A DNA stretch of 8,057 bases. Origin: Candidatus Nitrosopumilus sp. GTDB taxonomy: Archaea > Thermoproteota > Nitrososphaeria > Nitrososphaerales > Nitrosopumilaceae. The notes under the pieces are model-generated. The model was not told the origin of the DNA. It saw only the letters and a program-made list of their open reading frames with translations, and did no database searches. This document shows positions 1 through 5,508 of this stretch, one piece after another; the stretch's first letter is position 1, and every line of letters starts with the position of its first letter. The position numbers and the translations under genes are program-made. The stretch spans positions 1 to 8,057 of the forward strand of contig JABDOO010000044.1 of NCBI GenBank assembly GCA_013043295.1, given 5' to 3'.

Positions 1-1377
1 AAAAATTATGGATTTGTTGACTATGAAATTAAGCCTGAGGGTGAAAGAGACGAATATTATCCTGTATTATTTGTAGAGCCTTTAGATGAGCGTAATCAAA
101 ATGCAATTGGTTATGATATTAACTATGAACAAACTAGACATTCTGCAATTAACTTAGTAAAAGAAACTGGGGATACAACAATGACTGGAAAAATTACTCT
201 TGTTCAAGAAATTGATAATGATATTCAAAATGGATTCTTAATGCTTATTCCCATTTATTCAAACGATAAAACTTCTAGTGATACATTAACTGGAATAGTA
301 TATGCTGTATTTAGAATAAATGATTTCATTAATAATATATCTAATGAGAATAATTTTGAAAATTTAAGGTTAAAAATTTATGATAATTATATTTCAGATG
401 AGAATTTATTTTTTGATTCCAATAAAAATATTGATGATAAATCTGATAATGCCATTTTTTTAACTGAAATTCCAATATCAAATTACAATCGAGATTGGAT
501 ATTTCTGTATGAGGGACAATCGTCTCCAACTACAATGGGATTATTGATTGAAATCTTCATACCTGTAGTAGGCATCACTATGAGTTTATTGTTGTTTTAT
601 ATATTTAGAATTTTTACCAAAAATTTGAAATTATCTAGAGAAGCAATTAGTAATGAAAAAATTTCTACAATAGGAACTATGGCATCACGAATGTCTCATG
701 ATCTAAAAAATCCTCTCACTGTAATCAAAAGTAGTATTGAGCTATTGCAAATGAATTTAGGTGATAAGATAGATGACAAAACAAAAAATTATTCTAAGCG
801 TATTGAAGATTCTATTACATTAATTTTTTCTATTATTGATGATGTTTTAGAGTTTGCAAAAACTTCAGTACTCCATAAAGAAAATGTTTCATTAAAGATT
901 TTACTTGAAAATATAGTTTCAAATATTTCAGTTCCTGAAAACATTAAAATTAATTTACCAGAAAATAATATATCTATAAACTGTGATAAAAGTAAAATTG
1001 AATCTGTCTTATCAAATCTAATCACTAATTCAATTCAGGCAATTGAAAAGACTGGAACTATTGACGTTTCTATTGAGGAGACTTCCACTAATGTAATAAT
1101 TTCAATATCTGATTCTGGTAGTGGAATTCCTGAGGATAAAATATCTCAAATCTTTGAACCGCTATTTACAACAAAAACTTCTGGCACTGGTCTAGGATTA
1201 GGAATTAGTAAAAATATTGTTGAACAACATGGAGGGAAAATAAATGTGAGTAATAACCCTACTACATTTACAGTTACTTTGCCAAAATCTCATTTGAGTA
1301 GTCCTGCTAACGATGATCATATCCCTGTAATTAGAAATGTGCTCAAAAAAATGCTCAAAGATACTGAACAAATGTGA
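1..1377 (+). CDS. Sensor histidine kinase with extracytoplasmic CHASE domain, 5' end missing
   Basis: Membrane sensor kinase, presumably passing phosphate to a receiver protein. The frame is open from base 1, so the true start lies outside the window; the ATG at 181 falls inside the sensor domain. Of 458 visible residues, about 20-155 resemble a CHASE ligand-binding domain (YPVLFVEPLDERN near 20, a GFLMLIPIY strand near 80). One membrane helix lies at about 181-203. The HisKA H-box follows with phospho-acceptor His233 (MSHDLKNPL). The ATPase domain shows the N-box (Asn339, Asn343), G1 (Asp371-SGSG) and G2 (Gly395-TGLGLG), with FEPLFTTK between, so the kinase looks intact. A second membrane helix is expected before residue 1. 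The last 20 or so residues begin with an acidic pair and an IRNVLKKML helix that recalls the start of a receiver domain, but no receiver follows. The ligand is unknown. Confidence 0.92.
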   Translation, partial: KNYGFVDYEIKPEGERDEYYPVLFVEPLDERNQNAIGYDINYEQTRHSAINLVKETGDTTMTGKITLVQEIDNDIQNGFLMLIPIYSNDKTSSDTLTGIVYAVFRINDFINNISNENNFENLRLKIYDNYISDENLFFDSNKNIDDKSDNAIFLTEIPISNYNRDWIFLYEGQSSPTTMGLLIEIFIPVVGITMSLLLFYIFRIFTKNLKLSREAISNEKISTIGTMASRMSHDLKNPLTVIKSSIELLQMNLGDKIDDKTKNYSKRIEDSITLIFSIIDDVLEFAKTSVLHKENVSLKILLENIVSNISVPENIKINLPENNISINCDKSKIESVLSNLITNSIQAIEKTGTIDVSIEETSTNVIISISDSGSGIPEDKISQIFEPLFTTKTSGTGLGLGISKNIVEQHGGKINVSNNPTTFTVTLPKSHLSSPANDDHIPVIRNVLKKMLKDTEQM

Positions 1378-1390
1378 AAAATCTAACTAA

Positions 1391-1410
1391 TTTTTATTTT
1401 TTGTCATTTT
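1391..1410 (+). terminator. T-rich terminator after the kinase
   Basis: Twelve bases with eleven T (1391-1402), followed by another T4, lie 14 nt after the kinase stop codon. Archaeal RNA polymerase commonly terminates on such tracts without a hairpin. The termination role is inferred. Confidence 0.5.
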
Positions 1411-1439
1411 AATCTAGTCGTATTTTTAACCCAATTCTC

Positions 1440-1453
1440 ATTGAAATTTCAAT
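1440..1453. promoter_or_regulatory. 14-bp perfect palindrome upstream of the dehydrogenase
   Basis: ATTGAAATTTCAAT is a perfect palindrome about 30 nt upstream of the TATA-like box of the dehydrogenase. It could be a dimeric activator or repressor site. In AT-rich intergenic DNA a palindrome of this kind can also occur by chance. Confidence 0.25.
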
Positions 1454-1482
1454 TTTTCATGGATTCACAGACAAACTAATGA

Positions 1483-1490
1483 TTTAAAAT
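1483..1490 (+). promoter_or_regulatory. TATA-like box for the dehydrogenase, leaderless start
   Basis: TTTAAAAT is centred about 26 nt before the ATG at 1512. That is the standard archaeal TATA-to-start distance, so the mRNA should begin at or next to the start codon. No Shine-Dalgarno sequence is seen. Confidence 0.5.
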
Positions 1491-1511
1491 TACCATGTTC
1501 CAAATTGTGTC

Positions 1512-2528
1512 ATGTACAAGATTTCGTTAATCACTGGCGATGGGATTGGGCCCGAATTATCAGAATCTGCCATATCTGTTTTGAATACAATTCACGATAA
1601 ACTTGATTTGAAATTTGACATAACAAAATTATCTGCAGGTGACAAGGCATTATCTGAAACTGGAAAAGCACTCCCTGATGAAACAGTTGAAAATATTAAA
1701 CAATCTGATGTGTGCTTAAAAGCTCCTGTTGGTGAGAGCGCAGCTGATGTAATTGTTGTATTAAGAAGAATGTTAGATCTATATGCAAACATTAGACCTG
1801 CCAAATCTTATCCACATATGCCTGCTTTAAGAGATGATATTGATTTGGTAATAGTTAGAGAAAACACTGAAGATCTCTACACTGGTAAAGAATTTAGCTT
1901 GGGTGATTCTGCAGTCGCATTAAGAATAATTTCTGAAAAAGCATCAAAACGAATTGCAAAATATGCATTTGAAACTGCTAAACAACGTGATTCTATGAGA
2001 AAGGTAACATGTGTTCATAAATCAAATGTGATGAGAGTAACAGATGGATTATTTGCTAAATCTTGTATTGATGTATCAAAAGATTATCCTGATATTACAT
2101 TTGAGGAAATGTATGTTGATGCATGTGCTATGAATTTAATTCGACAACCAGAACAATTTGATGTTGTTGTAACCACCAATTTGTTTGGTGATATTTTATC
2201 TGATGAGTCATCTCAAGTTGTTGGAGGTTTGGGAATGGCACCTGCTGCCAACATTGGAGATAAATTTGCTTTGTTTGAACCTGTTCATGGGGCTGCATTT
2301 GATATTGCAGGACAAAACATGGCAAACCCATCGTCTTTCTTACTCTCCATCAAAATGATGCTTGACTGGTTAGGAAATAAGCACAATGATTCAAAATGTA
2401 TTGATGTTGGACAAAAATTAGAATCTACTATTTTTGATTTAGTAAAATCTGGTGTAAAAACTAAGGATATTGGTGGAGATAAGACTACGTCAGAATTTAC
2501 AAAACAGATAGTTGAAAACATTTCATGA
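1512..2528 (+). CDS. leuB: 3-Isopropylmalate dehydrogenase-type enzyme (isocitrate/isopropylmalate dehydrogenase family)
   Basis: Probably oxidises and decarboxylates 3-isopropylmalate with NAD+ in leucine synthesis, in the cytoplasm. The 338 residues cover the whole family fold: GDGIGPE at 9-15, substrate arginines Arg85 and Arg95 in LRRMLDLYANIRP, RENTEDLY at 116-123, Lys170 in VHKSNVMR, and metal ligands Asp203, Asp227 and Asp231. EPVHGAAFDIAG (256-267) carries Asp264, which suits NAD+ rather than NADP+. The stretch before Arg85 lacks the Ser and Asn that isocitrate dehydrogenases use (Asp79 and Ile81 sit there). From memory, the VGESAAD, IVRENTEDLY and EPVHGAAFDIAG segments closely match the Sulfolobus tokodaii LeuB. 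Homoisocitrate or a broader 2-oxoacid role cannot be excluded. No other leucine gene lies nearby. A TATA-like box 26 nt upstream supports the ATG at 1512. Confidence 0.8.
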   Translation: MYKISLITGDGIGPELSESAISVLNTIHDKLDLKFDITKLSAGDKALSETGKALPDETVENIKQSDVCLKAPVGESAADVIVVLRRMLDLYANIRPAKSYPHMPALRDDIDLVIVRENTEDLYTGKEFSLGDSAVALRIISEKASKRIAKYAFETAKQRDSMRKVTCVHKSNVMRVTDGLFAKSCIDVSKDYPDITFEEMYVDACAMNLIRQPEQFDVVVTTNLFGDILSDESSQVVGGLGMAPAANIGDKFALFEPVHGAAFDIAGQNMANPSSFLLSIKMMLDWLGNKHNDSKCIDVGQKLESTIFDLVKSGVKTKDIGGDKTTSEFTKQIVENIS

Positions 2529-2576
2529 TAATACTGCAAATCTTGAGAAATCTACAGATTCCGAGGCTTGTTTGAG

Positions 2577-2600
2577 AAAATAAAATAAATTTTTTAAAAC
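2577..2600 (-). terminator. T-rich terminator of the minus-strand RNA
   Basis: Read on the minus strand, the DNA just past the folded RNA gives G-TTTT, six A, then TTTATTTTATTTT. On the plus strand the same stretch gives T6 at 2590-2595, so it may also end the dehydrogenase transcript. Function is inferred from base composition and position. Confidence 0.45.
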
Positions 2601-2700
2601 AACGAGATACATGGAAAACACGCGAACTCTAGGACGCATTCCTAACATGATGTGTTTTCCAGACCTAATGCTCTACGACGCAGAGCACTGGCTTCTCGTC
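2601..2700 (-). ncRNA. Candidate structured non-coding RNA, about 100 nt, three-way junction
   Basis: About 48 of 100 bases are G or C, well above the flanks. Read on the minus strand from 2700, three stems close a three-way junction. The outer stem pairs 2694-2700 with 2601-2607 (7 bp including one G-U). A hairpin pairs 2682-2689 with 2667-2674 (8 bp including one G-U, 7-nt loop GCGTCGT). A long arm pairs 2652-2661 with 2612-2621 (10 bp), then crosses an asymmetric internal loop to a 5-6 bp helix (2640-2645 with 2629-2634) capped by ATGCG. Three wobble pairs form only in the minus-strand RNA; one forms only in the plus strand. A TATA-like box is centred 24-25 nt before 2700, and a T-rich tract follows 2601. 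It has no tRNA T-arm, no 5S core, no C/D boxes and no RNase P motifs. I do not recognise the family and infer no function. Confidence 0.6.
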
Positions 2701-2720
2701 ACATACTATACGTCAAAATC

Positions 2721-2728
2721 ATATTTAA
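2721..2728 (-). promoter_or_regulatory. TATA-like box for the structured RNA
   Basis: On the minus strand this reads TTAAATAT, centred 24-25 nt upstream of 2700. That is the first base of the outer stem and a G, so the spacing fits archaeal initiation exactly there. Confidence 0.5.
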
Positions 2729-2764
2729 GAATATTCCAGATTTCCATCTAGTGATAAAATGTAC

Positions 2765-2851
2765 TCATTCTGAAATTCTCTGAATAAATTCTTCATGAAT
2801 CTTTTTTTGATTGAGAACTATCCATCGAAATGCCTCATGATTTGCATTCAT
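2765..2851 (-). CDS. Doubtful 28-residue ORF
   Basis: From the ATG at 2851 the minus strand encodes a basic, amphipathic 28-residue peptide (starts MNANHEAFRW, ends FIQRISE). A TATA-like TTATCTTTAA lies about 25 nt upstream, as expected for a leaderless gene. Its start codon sits inside the hairpin at 2831-2856. There is no recognisable domain, and chance is a fair alternative. Confidence 0.2.
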   Translation of the reverse strand: MNANHEAFRWIVLNQKKIHEEFIQRISE

Positions 2852-2856
2852 GAGCA
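2831..2856. repeat. Inverted repeat with 7-nt loop
   Basis: CTCATGA (2834-2840) and TCATGAG (2848-2854) are perfect inverted arms around TTTGCAT. If C2833 bulges out, TG/CA pairs extend the stem to 9 bp. It could be an RNA hairpin on either strand or a protein-binding site; nothing seen decides this. Confidence 0.4.
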
Positions 2857-2967
2857 CTACTAAATTTATTTTGTTAAAGATAAAAAAGTGTAAAAAATTT
2901 GATCGATTGGGTACTTGGTTTTCAAGAACAACATTGATAGTTTTACTTTTTTTGAAAATTACCAATT

Positions 2968-2979
2968 TTTATTAAATAC
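2968..2979 (+). promoter_or_regulatory. TATA-like box for the 43-residue zinc ribbon
   Basis: TTTATTAAATAC is centred about 24 nt before the ATG at 2997, which fits a leaderless transcript beginning at the start codon. This supports the small ORF as a real gene. Confidence 0.45.
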
Positions 2980-2996
2980 AAATCCTGCTTGTTAGT

Positions 2997-3128
2997 ATGG
3001 TTGTATGCTGTATTTGTAAAATAGCTACTGGAACTCTAAAGATTTCTGATGGAAATCCCAAGTATAAGGGAAAACCCATTTGTAAAGAATGTCAAGGATA
3101 TCGTAAACTACTCAAAGAAACAAAGTGA
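2997..3128 (+). CDS. Small zinc-ribbon protein, 43 residues
   Basis: A 43-residue basic protein with two CxxC knuckles: Cys4/Cys7 (plus an extra Cys5) and Cys29/Cys32 in KPICKECQGYRK. The 21-residue spacing between knuckles is typical of zinc ribbons and treble-clef fingers that bind one structural zinc. The basic C-terminal tail could contact nucleic acid or a partner protein, but the role is unknown. A TATA-like box lies 24 nt upstream of the ATG. The stop codon ends 1 nt before the stop of the convergent minus-strand gene at 3130. No longer in-frame extension is needed, since the first knuckle sits directly after the start. The paired CxxC pattern makes a chance ORF unlikely. Confidence 0.7.
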   Translation: MVVCCICKIATGTLKISDGNPKYKGKPICKECQGYRKLLKETK

Positions 3129-3129
3129 G

Positions 3130-3378
3130 TTACTCTGATTCTTTAGTTTTATTTTTTGCTGCCCATTCTTCATACATTTTAATTAATTCATCCACGTCTT
3201 TTCCCTCTTCTGAATAAGTGACAATTACACCAAACGTTCCTTTTTTATCGTGTCCTCTTGCAAAATATCCCCAAAAAGTATCTGGCAACTTTGCAAAACT
3301 GCTTGAATCATGTGATACGCCGATTAAATTATTCCCAATTACTTCTACTACTTTTTTAGCATCTTCTTGATCAATCAT
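3130..3378 (-). CDS. Conserved-looking hypothetical protein, 82 residues
   Basis: I do not recognise a named family. The 82 residues are soluble and acidic overall. They open with MIDQEDAKKVVEVIGNNL, continue with an aromatic core (FWGYFARGHD, near 35-44) and a beta-like FGVIVTY strand, and end with an acidic helix (VDELIKMYEEWAAKNK). There is no signal peptide, membrane helix or cysteine. It starts with ATG at 3378, and a minus-strand AAATTTTTAT box is centred about 27 nt upstream. It can therefore be transcribed alone, although read-through from the zinc-ribbon gene 46 nt upstream is also possible. The even composition and well-placed promoter favour a real gene of unknown role. Confidence 0.7.
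   Translation of the reverse strand: MIDQEDAKKVVEVIGNNLIGVSHDSSSFAKLPDTFWGYFARGHDKKGTFGVIVTYSEEGKDVDELIKMYEEWAAKNKTKESE
3147..3157 (+). terminator. T-rich tract that may end the zinc-ribbon transcript
   Basis: TTTTATTTTTT lies 18 nt after the plus-strand stop, inside the convergent gene at 3130-3378. Plus-strand transcripts would overlap that gene's 3' end by about 30 nt. Confidence 0.35.
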
Positions 3379-3400
3379 AAATTGTTAAAACATCAATACC

Positions 3401-3410
3401 ATAAAAATTT
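3401..3410 (-). promoter_or_regulatory. TATA-like box for the 82-residue protein
   Basis: The minus strand reads AAATTTTTAT, centred about 27 nt before the ATG at 3378. This suggests a leaderless transcript separate from the aspS operon. Confidence 0.4.
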
Positions 3411-3424
3411 GAATGAATTATTTG

Positions 3425-3658
3425 CTAATTCACTCCCTTTCTTCTACTTTTTTTCTCACCTGTTGACACAAAATCTCTTTGAAATTCTTCCAATTTTGTT
3501 TCAGCCTCTTCTTTTTCTTCCTTAGTTTGCTCCCTGATTATCATATCATCAATATCTGTAAAATTTTCACATTTTTCACATAACCATAATGGAGCTTTAT
3601 CTTTTTGTTGTACGATGGGTAATCTTCTTTCGTTACACTGTTTACAGAATAATGTCAT
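3425..3658 (-). CDS. Zinc-ribbon protein with charged C-terminal helix
   Basis: A 77-residue protein. The first 30 residues form a zinc ribbon with Cys5/Cys8 and Cys27/Cys30, resembling the N-terminal ribbon of RpoM/TFS or RPB9-type proteins. However, the second TFS ribbon with its catalytic acidic pair is absent. Residues 40-65 are a strongly charged, probably coiled helix (TKEEKEEAETKLEEF), and the end is basic (KKSRRKG). A role in transcription or translation is possible; the exact function is unknown. It starts 18 nt after the aspS stop with an AGGAG sequence between, which suggests co-transcription with aspS and the NusA-like gene. It is too short to be a complete TFS. Confidence 0.7.
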   Translation of the reverse strand: MTLFCKQCNERRLPIVQQKDKAPLWLCEKCENFTDIDDMIIREQTKEEKEEAETKLEEFQRDFVSTGEKKSRRKGVN

Positions 3659-3669
3659 CTTCTTGCATT

Positions 3670-3674
3670 CTCCT
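3670..3674 (-). promoter_or_regulatory. Shine-Dalgarno-like AGGAG for the zinc-ribbon gene
   Basis: The minus strand reads AGAGGAGA between the aspS stop and the ATG at 3658, with about 11 nt spacing. A nearer ATG at 3667 opens only an 8-codon frame. It stands out because most starts in the window appear leaderless, and it supports internal translation initiation within an operon. Confidence 0.35.
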
Positions 3675-3676
3675 CT

Positions 3677-4963
3677 CTATGGACTTAGCCTATCTGGATC
3701 ACGTGGATACAATACAACTTCTCGAACATTATCAATCCCAATTAATGTAGTCATCAATCTATCTAATCCCATACCCCATCCAGAATGTGGTGGCATTCCC
3801 CAATCAAATGTTTTAAGATGATCAGCAAACTGTGTAGGATCTAATCCTTGCTCTTTCAACCTTTCTTTTAACATCTCTGGATTATGAAGTCTGGTTCCTC
3901 CAGAAGATAATTCCAAAAATCCATACTGTAAGTCAAATGAACGTGAGAGTGTAGGGTCATCATCTTTTTCTCTAATGTAGAATGGTTTTAGTTTCATTGG
4001 CCAGTCAGTTAAAAAATAAAATCCAGGGTGGTTTTCACCAATTATTCTAAGATGCGAGTCTAGTAAATCATCCCCAAACTCCACTTGCTCTCCTGCTTTC
4101 TTCAATTCTTCTATACATTGTGTGTATGTTACTCGTTGAAATGGACCTGATGGAACTTCGATTTTATGCTCAATTGATTCTTGCTCTGCCTTACAGTTTT
4201 CTGAAATATCTTTGTACACTGCAATCACTAATGCCTCTAAAACATTCATGACATCTTCATAGTCCATAAATGCAGCCTCGATGTCAATACTTGTAAATTC
4301 TGTCAAATGTCTCCCTGTATGAGAATTCTCTGCTCTGTAAAAGTTAGAAATCTCAAAGACTCTTTCTAGTCCGATGGTCATCTGTTCTTTATACAACTGT
4401 GGGCTTTGTGCTAGATAAGCTGTTTTTCCAAAATATTCTAATGAAAATAAATCTGCGCCTCCTTCACTAGCACTTCCAATAATTTTTGGTGTTGTAATTT
4501 CTAAAAATTTTTTCTCTGCAAGAGTTTTTCTTAATGATTGCAAAACATGATGACGTAATTTAAAAATCGAAGCTGTTTTTTGATTTCTCATATCTAATGC
4601 TCTATGATTTAATCGTGTATCGATATTACTTTCTAGTCTGCCAATTGGATCAACTGGTAATGGATGAATTGCTTTTCCCAAAACTTCTATCTCTTCAGCT
4701 TTTACCTCAAAAGCAAAATCACGCGCTTTTGTTTCTTGTACAATCCCTCTGATACTGACAACACTTTGGCGATTAATTTCTCCCAGATTATCATTTAGTT
4801 CTCCTTTGACTATTATTTGCGAGATTCCAGACACATCTCGTAGTGTAATAAAAGACATTTTTCCTAATTTTCTAAGATCTTCAATCCAGCCCCCTAAAAC
4901 AACTTCTTTACCGATTAATTCTTCATTCAATTCAGAAATATCGTGAGTTTTAACAAACACCAT
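3677..4963 (-). CDS. aspS: Aspartyl-tRNA synthetase, archaeal type
   Basis: Class IIb synthetase that charges tRNA-Asp with aspartate, and in non-discriminating forms also tRNA-Asn. At 428 residues it has the usual archaeal length and lacks the bacterial insertion domain. The N-terminal OB fold (about 15-100) binds the anticodon. The catalytic core shows motif 1 near 153-161 (FLEITTPKI), the SEGGADLF loop (166-173), QSPQLYKEQ (186-194), motif 2 with FYRAE (208-212), and motif 3 with GWGMGLDR (395-402). The protein ends in the usual YPRDPDRLSP. The OB-fold residue that separates discriminating (Trp) from non-discriminating (His) enzymes is Glu28 here, so tRNA specificity is unclear. It starts 2 nt after the NusA-like stop, so the two are surely co-transcribed. 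Confidence 0.96.
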   Translation of the reverse strand: MVFVKTHDISELNEELIGKEVVLGGWIEDLRKLGKMSFITLRDVSGISQIIVKGELNDNLGEINRQSVVSIRGIVQETKARDFAFEVKAEEIEVLGKAIHPLPVDPIGRLESNIDTRLNHRALDMRNQKTASIFKLRHHVLQSLRKTLAEKKFLEITTPKIIGSASEGGADLFSLEYFGKTAYLAQSPQLYKEQMTIGLERVFEISNFYRAENSHTGRHLTEFTSIDIEAAFMDYEDVMNVLEALVIAVYKDISENCKAEQESIEHKIEVPSGPFQRVTYTQCIEELKKAGEQVEFGDDLLDSHLRIIGENHPGFYFLTDWPMKLKPFYIREKDDDPTLSRSFDLQYGFLELSSGGTRLHNPEMLKERLKEQGLDPTQFADHLKTFDWGMPPHSGWGMGLDRLMTTLIGIDNVREVVLYPRDPDRLSP

Positions 4964-4965
4964 GT

Positions 4966-5478
4966 CTATCTTTTATCCTCAAATTCTATCTCAATGTCAA
5001 GGTTTCGGGCATTCTTGACAATTTGAATGACTTTTTCTGTATCTATTGGAAATTTTGGGGTCCATTTCCCTGAAACAACTGCCTTTGTTTTTTGAACGCC
5101 ACCTGGTGCCCATACTGCGTTAATTGATAGTATTTTGGTTGGAAAGAATAAGTCCTCAATAAATCGTTTATCTGTTTCATCTGCCTCTGTAAGCCAAATT
5201 TTGCCCTTGAATTTTTCTTGTAATGTTCTGTAAAGAGTACGACTTTGTCGAATTATCATGATGTCATTTTTTGCTAATGACATTACATAATTCCCATCAA
5301 ATTCTTTACAAGAATAAAGTGTAAAATTCTCTATTTCTTTAGTATTTTTTGCTATTTGTGCAAGATTCATCGATGCCTCAACATCTGCTTTAGTTAATTC
5401 ACCTGATTCTACTTTTCCTTCACACTGAGGGCATAATACTGAATTTTTTGCATCAAAGCCACAAATTGGTAATTTCAT
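4966..5478 (-). CDS. NusA-like KH-domain protein with N-terminal cysteine motif
   Basis: A 170-residue soluble protein. The N-terminus carries Cys6, Cys16 and Cys19 (CPQC), which looks like a zinc knuckle; Cys57 may be the fourth ligand. The C-terminal half (about 108-168), with FFPTKILSINAVWAPGG and a VVSGKWT strand, resembles the KH domain of archaeal NusA-like factors. In crenarchaea, zinc-plus-KH proteins of this kind are annotated as transcription elongation or termination factors. RNA binding is therefore likely, and a transcription role is inferred. The protein opens the aspS operon: its stop is 2 nt before the aspS start. A minus-strand GATATAAAC box lies 35 nt upstream of the ATG, implying a leader of about 10 nt. 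The usual GxxG loop of KH folds is not clearly present (APGG is the nearest match). Confidence 0.6.
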   Translation of the reverse strand: MKLPICGFDAKNSVLCPQCEGKVESGELTKADVEASMNLAQIAKNTKEIENFTLYSCKEFDGNYVMSLAKNDIMIIRQSRTLYRTLQEKFKGKIWLTEADETDKRFIEDLFFPTKILSINAVWAPGGVQKTKAVVSGKWTPKFPIDTEKVIQIVKNARNLDIEIEFEDKR

Positions 5479-5508
5479 TTGAATCGACTTTTTGATTCTA
5501 TTAATCTT

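Larger units (their letters stand above)
2701..2996. other. Intergenic stretch without a convincing protein gene
   Basis: Together with the RNA locus, this belongs to a 468-nt gap between the dehydrogenase and the next gene. It holds the RNA promoter, a near-perfect hairpin at 2831-2856, and a doubtful 28-residue minus-strand ORF. The longer minus-strand frame around that ORF (2765-2965) would need a TTG start and has low-complexity, unlikely composition upstream of its internal ATG. Confidence 0.5.

Noticed and set aside
181..1377. A complete kinase gene starting at the ATG at 181
   Set aside because: The preceding 60 codons are open and encode conserved CHASE-domain sequence, so 181 is an internal methionine.
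1592..2539. Minus-strand open frames inside the dehydrogenase gene
   Set aside because: They lie opposite a well-supported gene, have no domains, and follow from the codon bias of the sense strand.
2647..2653. C/D box guide RNA (ATGATGT resembles box C)
   Set aside because: The match is inside the internal loop/stem of the long arm, and no CTGA box D occurs within the element.
2601..2700. A tRNA gene on the minus strand
   Set aside because: The 7-bp outer stem and a GCTC...GAGC hairpin look tRNA-like, but the hairpin starts 12 nt in, there is no GG in its loop, and the bases before the 3' outer strand form no 5-bp T-stem with a TTCRAAT loop.
2601..2700. 5S rRNA, because of the three-way junction
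   Set aside because: It is about 20 nt too short, the outer stem is only 7 bp, and the conserved loop sequences (CCGAACTCGG type, loop E) are absent. A GAACTC match on the plus strand is in the wrong context.
2765..2965. A 66-residue minus-strand gene
   Set aside because: It needs a TTG start with no suitable promoter, and its first half translates AT-rich DNA into an unlikely Phe/Asn/Val-rich string. Only the last 28 codons from the internal ATG are kept, as doubtful.
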